Positions 11,173 to 23,100 of a stretch of 64,000 nt of DNA are shown here, in pieces. This stretch comes from Aquarana catesbeiana (lineage: Eukaryota; Chordata; Amphibia; Anura; Ranidae): positions 1,230,289-1,294,288 of the forward strand of contig NC_133324.1 of assembly GCF_042186555.1 (NCBI RefSeq), read 5' to 3'. A model generated the notes under the pieces. That model made no database searches, was not told where the DNA came from, and saw only the letters and a list, made by a program, of their open reading frames with translations. Each line of letters starts with the position of its first letter. Within the stretch, counting starts at the first letter, position 1. The translations under genes and the position numbers were made by a program.

Positions 11173-14100
11173 GTAAGGGGTGTGTAATGTACAGAGTACA
11201 GGGCTGAGGAATGTGTAATGTACAGAGTACAGGGGTCAGGAGTGTGTAATGTACAGAGTACAGGGGTGAGGAGTGTGTAATGTACAGAGTACAGGGGTCA
11301 GGGGTATGTAATATACAGAGTACAGGGGTGAGGAGTGTGTAATGTACAGAGTACAGGGGTCAGGAGTGTGTAATGTACAGAGTACAGGGGTCAGGGGTAT
11401 GTAATATACAGAGTACAGGGCTGAGGAATGTGTAATGTACAGGGGTGAGGAGTGTGTAATGTACAGAGTACAAGGGTGAGGAGTGTGTAATGTACAGAGT
11501 ACAGGGGTGAGGAGTGTGTAATGTACAGGGGTGAGGAGTGTGTAATGTACAGACTACAGGGGTGAGGAGTGTGTAATGTACAGAGTACAGGGGTGAGGAG
11601 TGTGTAATGTACAGGGGTGAGGAGTGTGTAATGTACAGGGGTGAGGAGTGTGTAATGTACAGGGGTGAGGAGTGTGTAATGTACAGAGTACAGGGGTCAG
11701 GAGTGTGTAATGTACAGAGTACAGGGGTGAGGAGTGTGTAATGTACAGGGGTGAGGAGTGCGTAGTGTACAGGGGTGAGGAGTGCGTAGTGTACAGGGGT
11801 GAGGAGTGCGTAGTGTACAGGGGTGAGGAGTGCGTAGTGTACAGGGGTGAGGAGTGCGTAGTGTACAGGGGTCAGGAGTGCGTAGTGTACAGGGGTCAGG
11901 AGTGCGTAGTGTACAGGGGTCAGGAGTGCGTAGTGTACAGGGGTCAGGAGTGCGTAGTGTACAGGGGTCAGGAGTGCGTAGTGTACAGGGGTCAGGAGTG
12001 CGTAATGTACAGGGGTCAGGAGTGTGTAATGTACAGGGCTAAGGAGTGTGTAATATACAGGGTACAAGGGTCAGGAGTATATACTGTACAGAGTACAGGG
12101 ATGAGGAATGTGTAATGTACAGGGGTGAGGAGTGTGTAATGTACAGGGTGAGGAGTGTGTAATGTACAGGGGTGAGGAGTGTGTAATGTACAGGGGTGAG
12201 GAGTGTGTAATGTACAGACTACAGGGGTGAGGAGTGTGTAATGTACAGACTACAGGTTGAGGAGTGTGCAATGTACGGGGGTCAGAAGTGTGCAATGTAC
12301 GGGGGTCAGAAGTGTGCAATGTACGGGGGTCAGAAGTGTGTAATGTACAGAGTACAGGGGTCAGGAGTGTGTAATGTACAGAGTACAGGGGTCAGGAGTG
12401 CGTAGTGAACAGGGGTCAGGAGTGCGTAATGTACAGGGGTCAGGAGTGCGTAATGTACAGGGCTAAGGAGTGTGTGATGTACAGGGCTAAGGATTGTGTA
12501 ATGTGCTGGGTACAAGGGTCAGGAGTATATACTGTACAGGGATGAGGAATGTGTGATGTACATGGGTCAGGAGTGTGTAATGTACAGGGGTGAGGAGTGT
12601 GTAATGTACAGGGGTGAGGAGTGTGTAATGTACAGAGTACAGGGGTCAGGAGGAGTGTGTAATGTACAGAGTACAGGGGTCAGGAGTGTGTAATGTACAG
12701 AGTACAGGGGTCAGGAGGAGTGCGTAGTGAACAGGGGTCAGGAGGAGTGCGTAGTGAACAGGGGTCAGGAGGAGTGCGTAGTGAACAGGGGTCAGGAGGA
12801 GTGCGTAGTGAACAGGGGTCAGGAGTGCGTAGTGAACAGGGGTCAGGAGTGCGTAGTGAACAGGGGTCAGGAGTGCGTAGTGAACAGGGGTCAGGAGTGC
12901 GTAGTGAACAGGGGTCAGGAGTGCGTAGTGAACAGGGGTCAGGAGTGCGTAGTGAACAGGGGTGAGGAGTGCGTAGTGAACAGGGGTGAGGAGTGCGTAA
13001 TGTACAGGGCTAAGGAGTGTGTGATGTACAGGGCTAAGGAGTGTGTAATGTGCAGGGTACAAGGGTCAGGAGTATATACTGTACAGAGTACAGGGATGAG
13101 GAATGTGTAATGTACAGGGGTGAGGAGTGTGTAATGTACAGGGGTGAGGAGTGTGTAATGTACAGGGGTGAGGAGTGTGTAATGTACAGGGGTGAGGAGT
13201 GTGTAATGTACGGGGGTGAGGAGTGTGTAATGTACAGACTACAGGGGTGAGGAGTGTGTAATGTACAGACTACAGGGGTGAGGAGTGTGTAATGTACAGA
13301 CTACAGGGGTGAGGAGTGTGTAATGTACAGAGTACAGGGGTCAGGAGTGTGTAATGTACAGTGTACAGGGGTCAGGAGTGTGTAATGTACAGTGTACAGG
13401 GTCAGGAGTGTGTAATGTACAGTGTACACGGGTCAGGAGTGTGTAATGTACAGTGTACAGGGGTCAGAAGTGTGCAATGTACAGGGGTCAGAAGTGTGCA
13501 ATGTACAGGGGTCAGAAGTGTGCAATGTACAGGGGTCAGAAGTGTGCAATGTACGGGGGTCAGGAGTGTGTAATGTACAGGGGTGAGGAGTGTGTAATGT
13601 ACAGACTACAGGGGTGAGGAGTGTGTAATGTACAGACTACAGGGGTGAGAAGTGTGTAATGTACAGACTACAGGGGTGAGGAGTGTGTAATGTACAGTGT
13701 ACAGGGGTCAGGAGTGTGTAATGTACAGTGTACAGGGGTCAGGAGTGTGTAATGTACAGTGTACACGGGTCAGGAGTGTGTAATGTACAGTGTACACGGG
13801 TCAGGAGTGTGCAATGTACGGGGGTCAGAAGTGTGCAATGTACGGGGGTCAGAAGTGTGCAATGTACGGGGGTCAGAAGTGTGCAATGTACGGGGGTCAG
13901 AAGTGTGTAATGTACAGAGTACAGGGGTCAGGAGTGTGTAATGTACAGTGTACAGGGGTCAGGAGTGTGTAATGTACAGGGATCAGGAGTGTGTAATGTA
14001 CAGAGTACAGGGGTCAGGAGTGTGTAATGTACAGGGGTCAGGAGTGCGTAGTGAACATGGGTCAGGAGTGCGTAGTGAACAGGGGTCAGGAGTGTGTGAT

Positions 14101-17100
14101 GTACAGGGCTAAGGATTGTGTAATGTGCAGGGTACAAGGGTCAGGAGTATATACTGTACAGGGATGAGGAATGTGTGATGTACATGGGTCAGGAGTGTGT
14201 AATGTACAGGGGTGAGGAGTGTGTAATGTACAGACTACAGGGGTGAGGAGTGTGTAATGTACAGAGTACAGGGGTCAGGAGTGTGTAATGTACAGACTAC
14301 AGGGGTGAGGAGTGTGTAATGTACAGACTACAGGGGTGAGGAGTGTGTAATGTACAGACTACAGGGGTGAGGAGTGTGTAATGTACAGACTACAGGGGTG
14401 AGGAGTGTGTAATGTACAGAGTACAGGGGTCAGGAGTGTGTAATGTACAGAGTACAGGGGTCAGGAGTGTGTAATGTACAGAGTACAGGGGTCAGGAGTG
14501 TGTAATGTACAGAGTACAGGGGTCAGGAGTGTGTAATGTACAGAGTACAGGGGTGAGGAGTGTGTAATGTACAGAGTACAGGGGTCAGGAGTGTGTAATG
14601 TACAGTGTACACGGGTCAGGAGTGTGTAATGTACAGTGTACACGGGTCAGAAGTGTGCAATGTACAGGGGTCAGAAGTGTGCAATGTACAGGGGTCAGAA
14701 GTGTGCAATGTACGGGGGTCAGGAGTGTGTAATGTACAGGGGTGAGGAGTGTGTAATGTACAGAGTACAGGGGTGAGGAGTGTGTAATGTACAGTGTACA
14801 GGGGTCAGGAGTGTGTAATGTACAGTGTACAGGGGTCAGGAGTGTGTAATGTACAGTGTACAGGGGTCAGGAGTGTGTAATGTACAGTGTACAGGGGTCA
14901 GGAGTGTGTAATGTACGGGGGTCAGAAGTGTGTAATGTACGGGGGTCAGAAGTGTGCAATGTACGGGGGTCAGAAGTGTGCAATGTACGGGGGTCAGAAG
15001 TGTGCAATGTACGGGGGTCAGGAGTGTGTAATGTACAGGGGTCAGGAGTGTGTAATGTACAGAGTACAGGGGTCAGGAGTGTGTAATGTACAGAGTACAG
15101 GGGTCAGGAGTGTGTAATGTACAGAGTACAGGGGTCAGGAGTGTGTAATGTACAGAGTACAGGGGTCAGGAGTGTGTAATGTACAGAGTACAGGGGTCAG
15201 GAGTGTGTAATGTACAGAGTACAGGGGTCAGGAGTGTGTAATGTACAGAGTACAGGGGTCAGGAGTGTGTAATGTACAGAGTACAGGGGTCAGGAGTGTG
15301 TAATGTACAGAGTACAGGGGTCAGGAGTGTGTAATGTACAGTGTACAGGGGTCAGGAGTGTGTAATGTACAGAGTACAGGGGTCAGAAGTGTGTAATGTA
15401 CAGTGGCAAAAGTGTGTAATGTGCAGGGGTCAGGAGTGTGTAATGTACAGTGTACAGGGGCAGGAGTGGGTAATGTACAGGGGTGTGTAATGTACAGTGT
15501 ACAGGGGTGTGTAATGTACAGAGTACAGGGGTGAGGAGTGTGTAATGTACAGGGGTGAGGAGTGTGTAATGTACAGGGGTGAGGAGTGTGCAATGTACGG
15601 GGGTCAGAAGTGTGCAGTGTACGGGGGTCAGAAGTGTGCAATGTACGGGGGTCAGAAGTGTGCAATGTACGGGGGTCAGGAGTGTGTAATGTACAGGGGT
15701 CAGGAGTGTGTAATGTACAGGGGTCAGGAGTGTGTAATGTACAGAGTACAGGGGTCAGGAGTGTGTAATGTACAGAGTACTGGGGTCAGGAGTGTGTAAT
15801 GTACAGAGTACAGGGGTCAGGAGTGTGTAATGTACAGTGTACACGGGTCAGGAGTGTGTAATGTACGGGGGTCAGGAGTGTGTAATGTACAGGGGTCAGA
15901 AGTGTGTAATGTACAGTGGCAAAAGTGTGTAATGTGCAGGGGTCAGGAGTGTGTAATGTACAGTGTACAGGGGCAGGAGTGGGTAATGTACAGGGGTGTG
16001 TAATGTACAGTGTACAGGGGTGTGTAATGTACAGAGTACAGGGGTGAGGAGTGTGTAATGTACAGGGGTGAGGAGTGTGCAATGTACGGGGGTCAGAAGT
16101 GTGCAATGTACGGGGGTCAGAAGTGTGCAATGTACGGGGGTGAGGAGTGTGTAATGTACAGACTACATGGGTGAGGAGTGTGTAATGTACAGTGTACAGG
16201 GGTCAGGAGTGTGTAATGTACAGTGTACAGGGGTCAGGAGTGTGTAATGTACGGGGGTCAGGAGTGTGTAATGTCCGGGGGTCAGAAGTGTGCAATGTAC
16301 GGGGGTCAGAAGTGTGTAATGTACGGGGGTCAGGAGTGTGTAATGTACAGGGGTCAGGAGTGTGTAATGTACAGAGTACAGGGGTCAGGAGTGTGTAATG
16401 TACAGAGTACAGGGGTCAGGAGTGTGTAATGTACAGAGTACAGGGGTCAGAAGTGTGTAATGTACAGTGGCAAAAGTGTGTAATGTGCAGGGGTCAGGAG
16501 TGTGTAATGTACAGTGTACAGGGGCAGGAGTGGGTAATGTACAGGGGTGTGTAATGTACAGTGTACAGGGGTGTGTAATGTACAGAGTACAGGGGTGAGG
16601 AGTGTGTAATGTACAGGGGTGAGGAGTGTGCAATGTACGGGGGTCAGAAGTGTGCAATGTACGGGGGTCAGAAGTGTGTAATGTACGGGGGTCAGGAGTG
16701 TGTAATGTACAGGGGTCAGGAGTGTGTAATGTACAGAGTACAGGGGTCAGGAGTGTGTAATGTACAGAGTACAGGGGTCAGGAGTGTGTAATGTACAGAG
16801 TACAGGGGTCAGGAGTGTGTAATGTACAGAGTACAGGGGTCAGGAGTGTGTAATGTACAGTGGCAAAAGTGTGTAATGTGCAGGGGTCAGGAGTGTGTAA
16901 TGTACAGTGTACAGGGGCAGGAGTGTGTAATGTACAGTGTACAGGGGCAGGAGTGTGTAATGTACAGGGGTGTGTAATGTACAGTGTACAGGGGTGTGTA
17001 ATGTACAGAGTACAGGGGTGAGGAGTGTGTAATGTACAGGGGTGAGGAGTGTGTAATGTACAGGGGTGAGGAGTGTGTAATGTACAGGGGTGAGGAGTGT

Positions 17101-20030
17101 GTAATGTACAGGGGTGAGGAGTGTGTAATGTACAGGGATCAGGAGTGTGTAATGTACAGGGATCAGGAGTGTGTAATGTACAGGGATCAGGAGTGTGTAA
17201 TGTACAGAGTACAGGGGTCCTGAGTGTGTAATGTGCAGTGTACAGGGGTGAGGAGTGTGTCATGTACAGGGGTCAGGAGGGTGTCATGTACAGAGTACAG
17301 GGGTCAGGAGGGTGTCATGTACAGAGTACAGGGGTCAGGAGGGTGTCATGTACAGAGTACAGGGGTCAGGAGGGTGTCATGTACAGAGTACAGGGGTCAG
17401 GAGGGTGTCATGTACAGAGTACAGGGGTCAGGAGGGTGTCATGTACAGAGTACAGGGGTCAGGAGGGTGTCATGTACAGAGTACAGGGGTCAGGAGGGTG
17501 TCATGTACAGAGTACAGGGGTCAGGAGTGTGTCATGTACAGAGTACAGGGGTCAGGAGCGTGTCATGTACAGGGGTCAGGAGCGTGTCATGTACAGGGGT
17601 CAGGAGCGTGTCATGTACAGGGGTCAGGAGCGTGTCATGTACAGGGGTCAGGAGCGTGTCATGTACAGGGGTCAGGAGCGTGTCATGTACAGGGGTCAGG
17701 AGCGTGTCATGTACAGTGTACAGGGGTCAGGAGCGTGTAATGTACAGTGTACAGGGGTCAGAAGTGTGCAATGTACAGGGGTCAGAAGTGTGCAATGTAC
17801 AGGGGTCAGAAGTGTGCAATGTACAGAGGTCAGAAGTGTGCAATGTACGGGGGTGAGGAGTGTGTAATGTACAGACTACATGGGTGAGGAGTGTGTAATG
17901 TACAGAGTACAGGGGTCAGGAGTGTGTAATGTACAGTGTACAGGGGTCAGGAGTGTGTAATGTACAGTGTACACGGGTCAGGAGTGTGTAATGTACAGTG
18001 TACACGGGTCAGGAGTGTGCAATGTACAGGGGTCAGAAGTGTGCAATGTACGGGGGTCAGAAGTGTGCAATGTACGGGGGTCAGAAGTGTGCAATGTACG
18101 GGGGTCAGAAGTGTGCAATGTACGGGGGTCAGGAGTGTGTAATGTACAGGGGTCAGGAGTGTGTAATGTACAGAGTACAGGGGTCAGAAGTGTGTAATGT
18201 ACAGTGGCAAAAGTGTGTAATGTGCAGGGGTCAGGAGTGTGTAATGTACAGTGTACAGGGGCAGGAGTGTGTAATGTACAGTGTACAGGGGTGTGTAATG
18301 TACAGAGTACAGGGGTGAGGAGTGTGTAATGTACAGGGGTGAGGAGTGTGTAATGTACAGGGGTGAGGAGTGTGTAATGTACAGGGATCAGGAGTGTGTA
18401 ATGTACAGGGATCAGGAGTGTGTAATGTACAGAGTACAGGAGTGTTTAATGTACAGAGTACAGGAGTGTTTAATGTACAGAGTACAGGGGTCAGGAGTGT
18501 GTAATATACAGAGTACAGGGGTCAGGAGTGTGTAATGTACAGAGTACAGGGGTAAGGAGTGTTTAATGTACAGTGTACAGGGGCAAGGAGTGTTTAATGT
18601 ACAGAGTACAGGGATCCTGAGTGTTTAATGTACAGAGTACAGGGGTCCTGAGTGTTTAATGTACAGAGTACAAGGGTCCTGAGTGTTTAATGTACAGAGT
18701 ACAGGGGTCCTGAGTGTTTAATGTACAGAGTACAGGGGTCCTGAGTGTTTAATGTACAGAGTACAGGGGTCCTGAGTGTTTAATGTACAGAGTACAGGGG
18801 TCCTGAGTGTGTAATGTACAGTGTACAGGGGTCCTGAGTGTGTAATGTACAGTGTACAGGGGTGAGGAGTGTGTAATGTACAGGGGTGAGGAGTGTGTAA
18901 TGTACAGGGGTGAGGAGTGTGTAATGTACAGGGGTGAGGAGTGTGTAATGTGCAGTGTACAGGGGTGAGGAATGTGTAATGTACAGAGTACAGGGGTCAG
19001 GAGGGTGTCATGTACAGAGTACAGGGGTCAGGAGGGTGTCAAGTACAGAGTACAGGGGTCAGGAGCGTGTAATGTACAGGGGTCAGGAGCGTGTAATGTA
19101 CAGGGGTCAGGAGCGTGTAATGTACAGGGGTCAGGAGCGTGTAATGTACAGGGGTCAGGAGCGTGTAATGTACAGGGGTCAGGAGTGTACAATGTAGAGA
19201 GTACAGGGGTCAGGAGTGTGCAATGTACAGAGTACAGGGGTCAGGAGTGTGTAATGTACAGAGTACAGGGGTCAGGAGTGTGTAATGTACAGAGTACAGG
19301 GGTCAGGAGTGTGTAATGTACAGAGTACAGGGGTCAGGAGTGTACAATGTAGAGAGTACAGGGGTCAGGAGTGTACAATGTAGAGAGTACAGGGGTCAGG
19401 AGTGTGCAATGTACAGAGTACAGGGGTCAGGAGTGTACAATGTAGAGAGTACAGGGGTCAGGAGTGTGCAATGTACAGAGTACAAGGGTCAGGAGTGTAC
19501 AATGTAGAGAGTACAGGGGTCAGGAGTGTGTAATGTACAGAGTACAGGGGTCAGGAGTGTGCAATGTACAGAGTACAAGGGTCAGGAGTGTACAATGTAG
19601 AGAGTACAGGGGTCAGGAGTGTGCAATGTACAGAGTACAGGGGTCAGGAGTGTACAATGTAGAGAGTACAGGGGTCAGGAGTGTGCAATGTACAGAGTAC
19701 AAGGGTCAGGAGTGTACAATGTAGAGAGTACAGGGGTCAGGAGTGTGCAATGTACAGAGTACAAGGGTCAGGAGTGTACAATGTAGAGAGTACAGGGGTC
19801 AGGAGTGTGCAATGTACAGAGTACAAGGGTCAGGAGTGTACAATGTAGAGAGTACAGGGGTCAGGAGTGTGTAATGTACAGAGTACAGGGGTCAGGAGTG
19901 TACAATGTACAGAGTACAGGGGTCAGGAGTGTGTAATGTACAGAGTACAGGGGTCAGGAGTGTACAATGTAGAGAGTACAATGGTCAGGAGTGTGTAATG
20001 TACAGGGGTCAGGAGGGTGTCATGTACAGA
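11173..20030. repeat. 8.9-kb minisatellite of 24/31-bp units
   Basis: The basic unit is GTGTGTAATGTACAGAGTAC plus AGGGGTCAGGA (31 bp). A short form of 24 bp lacks one AGAGTAC. Variants include GTGCGTAGTG (11755-12000, 12720-13000), GGTGTCATG (17270-17720) and TCCTGAGTGTTTAATG (18610-18840). A composite block starting at CAGTGGCAAAAGTGTG recurs at about 15409, 15912, 16465, 16859 and 18205, indicating higher-order repetition. Because 31 is not a multiple of 3 and the unit has few stops, long open frames appear on both strands. It lies directly upstream of the first WDR54 coding exon. Confidence 0.95.
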
Positions 20031-20102
20031 GTGTTGTGAGTGAATTGTTGTCACAGAGGCATGCTGGGATTGACCTTCTCCTCCCCCACAGCAAGCTCCA
20101 CC

Positions 20103-23100
20103 ATGTATCGCAAGGATAAGAGTATTCAGATGAAGAGCAGCGCCTCGGCGCTCTACAACAATCTCAGTGTCTTACCCATCAGCGACAAGAGCCTCACCTA
20201 CTTCACCGTCGTCCATGGCAACACTGTCAACATGGTGAGCGCCTCTGCCGACGGACTCAACTTCTCCCACCGTCAGCTACAGTCCAAAGAGGGGAGTGTG
20301 GCCCTGAGCTCCTCCCTCATCACACAGGTAGGTGGAGTCATTCCAGCTTGACCAGAGTCCTGTGGAGTTTCACCTACCCACAGATGACTTGTACCTGTCC
20401 CGTGTGGCATGCAGCAGTCTCGTGTGGCATGCAGCGGTCTCGTGTGGCATGCAGCGGTCCCGTGTGGCATGCAGCGGTCTCGTGTGGCATGCAGCGGTCT
20501 CGTGTGGCATGCAGCGGTCCCGTGTGGCATGCAGCGGTCCCGTGTGGCATGCAGCGGTCCCGTGTGGCATGCAGCGGTCCCGTGTGGCATGCAGCGGTCC
20601 TGTGTGGCTTGCTGTGGTCCTGTGTGACATGCAGCAGTCTCGTGTGGCATGCAGCAGTCTCGTGTGGCATGCAGCAGTCCCGTGTGGCATGCAGCAGTCC
20701 CGTGTGGCATGCAGCAGTCTCGTGTGGCATGCAGCGGTCCTGTGTGGCTTGCCGTGGTCCTGTGTGACATGCCGCAGTGTGGTAGGCACTGCAGCTGACT
20801 GCAGCTCTGTGGGTCAGGTTGGTAGGAAGGTAGGTGCAGGGAATCGGGTACAGGTACCGGTTGGGATTCGGGGAGCAGAGACAGAGCTGCACACCCCTCT
20901 GTAACCTTTCTGTCTTCTCCAGGCTTCCTGGTGCGTCCTGCCATCCCGTGTTCTGCTGGTACTGACCTCACAGAAAGGCATTCAGGTAAGTGGGTCACAT
21001 GATCACTCCCATCTCCTGTGCACCTCTGTATAGTATCCTGTAACTCACCCCTCCCCCTCCTCTCCCCCTATAGATGTATGAGTCTGATGGATCCATCATG
21101 GTGTACTGGCACGCACTGGATGCTCTGGAAACTCCGCAGGGTCAGTAGAACATATAGATCAACTGGTGTCAACGCCAGTGGGAGGGGCTGAGTCCAATTA
21201 CTCCCTTCTATCTGTCACCCTGAAGAGGGAAGGGCTGAGTGAAGTACCTCCCTCCCTGGTGGGGTAGATGCATCGTATGGATATACGTACTGTTTATCTT
21301 ATTGTCTTCTCTCTGTGTGCGCAGCTCAGGCGGTGTTTGCCCGCGGTATCGCTCCCGCTGGAGGACAGTACATCTGTGTTGGTGAGTTCACCTCTCTGTT
21401 CCTGGACAATATTTCTTCCACCAGACTCTCTGACCATCTCCTATGGCAAGCCCATGGTCTCTGACGCTCTCCTGTAGCAAGCCCATGGTCTCTGACCCTC
21501 TCCTGTAGCAAGCCCATGGTGTCTGACCCTCTCCTGTAGCAAGCCCATGGTGTCTGACCCTCTCCTGTAGCAAGCCCATGGTCTCTGACCCTCTCCTGTA
21601 GCAAGCCCATGGTCTCTGCCTCTGTCCTGTAGCAAGCCCATGGTGTCTGACCCTCTCCTGTAGCAAGCCCATGGTCTCTGACCCTCTCCTGTAGCAAGCC
21701 CATGGTCTCTGCCTCTGTCCTGTAGCAAGCCCATGGTCTCTGACGCTCTCCTGTAGCAAGCCCATGGTCTCTGACGCTCTCCTGTAGCAAGCCCATGGTC
21801 TCTGACCCTCTCCTGTAGCAAGCCCATGGTCTCTGACGCTCTCCTGTAGCAAGCCCATGGTCTCTGACCCTCTCCTGTAGCAAGCCCTTGGTGTCTGACC
21901 CTCTCCTGTAGCAAGCCCATGGTGTCTGACCCTCTCCTGTAGCAAGCCCATGGTGTCTGACCCTCTCCTGTAGCAAGCCCATGGTGTCCGACCCTCTCCT
22001 GTGGCAAGCCCATGATGTCTGACCCTCTCCTGTGGCAAGCCCATGATGTCTGACCCTCTCCTGTAGCAAGCCCATGGTGTCTGATAGTCTCCTGTAGCAA
22101 GCCCATGGTGTCTGACCCTCTCCTGCAGGCCATAGCAGTGATATTGTTGGTACTGTCCTGTGCAGGAACCTCTTCTGGTCTGGTCCTGGTCTTTGACGTT
22201 CCATCCAAAGGCACCAACATCACACTGGCCGAAGTCCTGGCTGAGCACAGAGACTCCATCACTGACATCGCCAGCGAGACGTGCGGGGGAGGGCAGGTAA
22301 GAGGCCGTAGTCCCATATAGATCCTCACCAGTCACATCCTATGTACTTATCCCGGTCTGTGTTACAGGACCGAGCGGCCGACCTGGTGACAGCTGACGAC
22401 TCCGGCCTGCTTTGTGTCTGGAAGAGCGGAGAGGACTTCCGACTGGTCACCAAGATCTCTGCGTATGGGTGAGTGGCCATACCCCCGGCACAGACAGACG
22501 GGGAGGACAAAACAAAGGGGGACCCCTCCGTCTATCATATACTTCACTTATAATCCACAGTGTGTACAGCATATAATCCCAGGAGGGGGTGAACATAGTC
22601 ACATGACCACTTTTTTTTTTTTTTATTATTATTCTTTATTTTATAAATACAAAAACAAAACCAAACATCCAAGACAACTGTAAAAAAACAATTTATCTTA
22701 CAACTCGTAACACCCCCTTAAGCTGAAATCCCACCCCCCTTCCTCCCTTCCCTCTCTGGCAGTCTTCAGAAGAGGCTTAGGTTTCTTCTACTTATTTTTC
22801 TAACCTTAACCCCTTTCAGGTAAACGAGTAATCTCCTCAACGTATCTCCACATTTATTTTTATATGCTTGCCACATTTCCCATTTATCCTTTGGTTCTAT
22901 CCCTTCTTCTGCTTCAACTCCCCTATCATCTACACTCTGTATGTTTATTAATTTCATTTACACAAAAAATCCAATCCCGGATTTTAGGACTTTCCTTTTT
23001 CCTGCCATTTTTTTCGGTATCTGACTCTTTGCAGCATTCAGCAGAATAGGGACAATGGATGTTTTATATTGTGTAGCTGATTCGGCTGTCCCGTGGAACA

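Noticed and set aside
11360..19724. Many 60-235-codon frames with periodic Cys/Val/Tyr or His/Thr/Pro
   Set aside because: They follow the 24/31-bp repeat period in every frame and have no independent start, domain or neighbour support.
20370..20998. His/Thr/Ala-rich frames antisense to WDR54 intron 1
   Set aside because: Arise from the 20-bp repeat and are open in several frames at once.
21326..22335. Minus-strand frames of about 290-315 codons over WDR54 introns 4-5
   Set aside because: Product of the 31-bp intronic repeat, antisense to real WDR54 exons.
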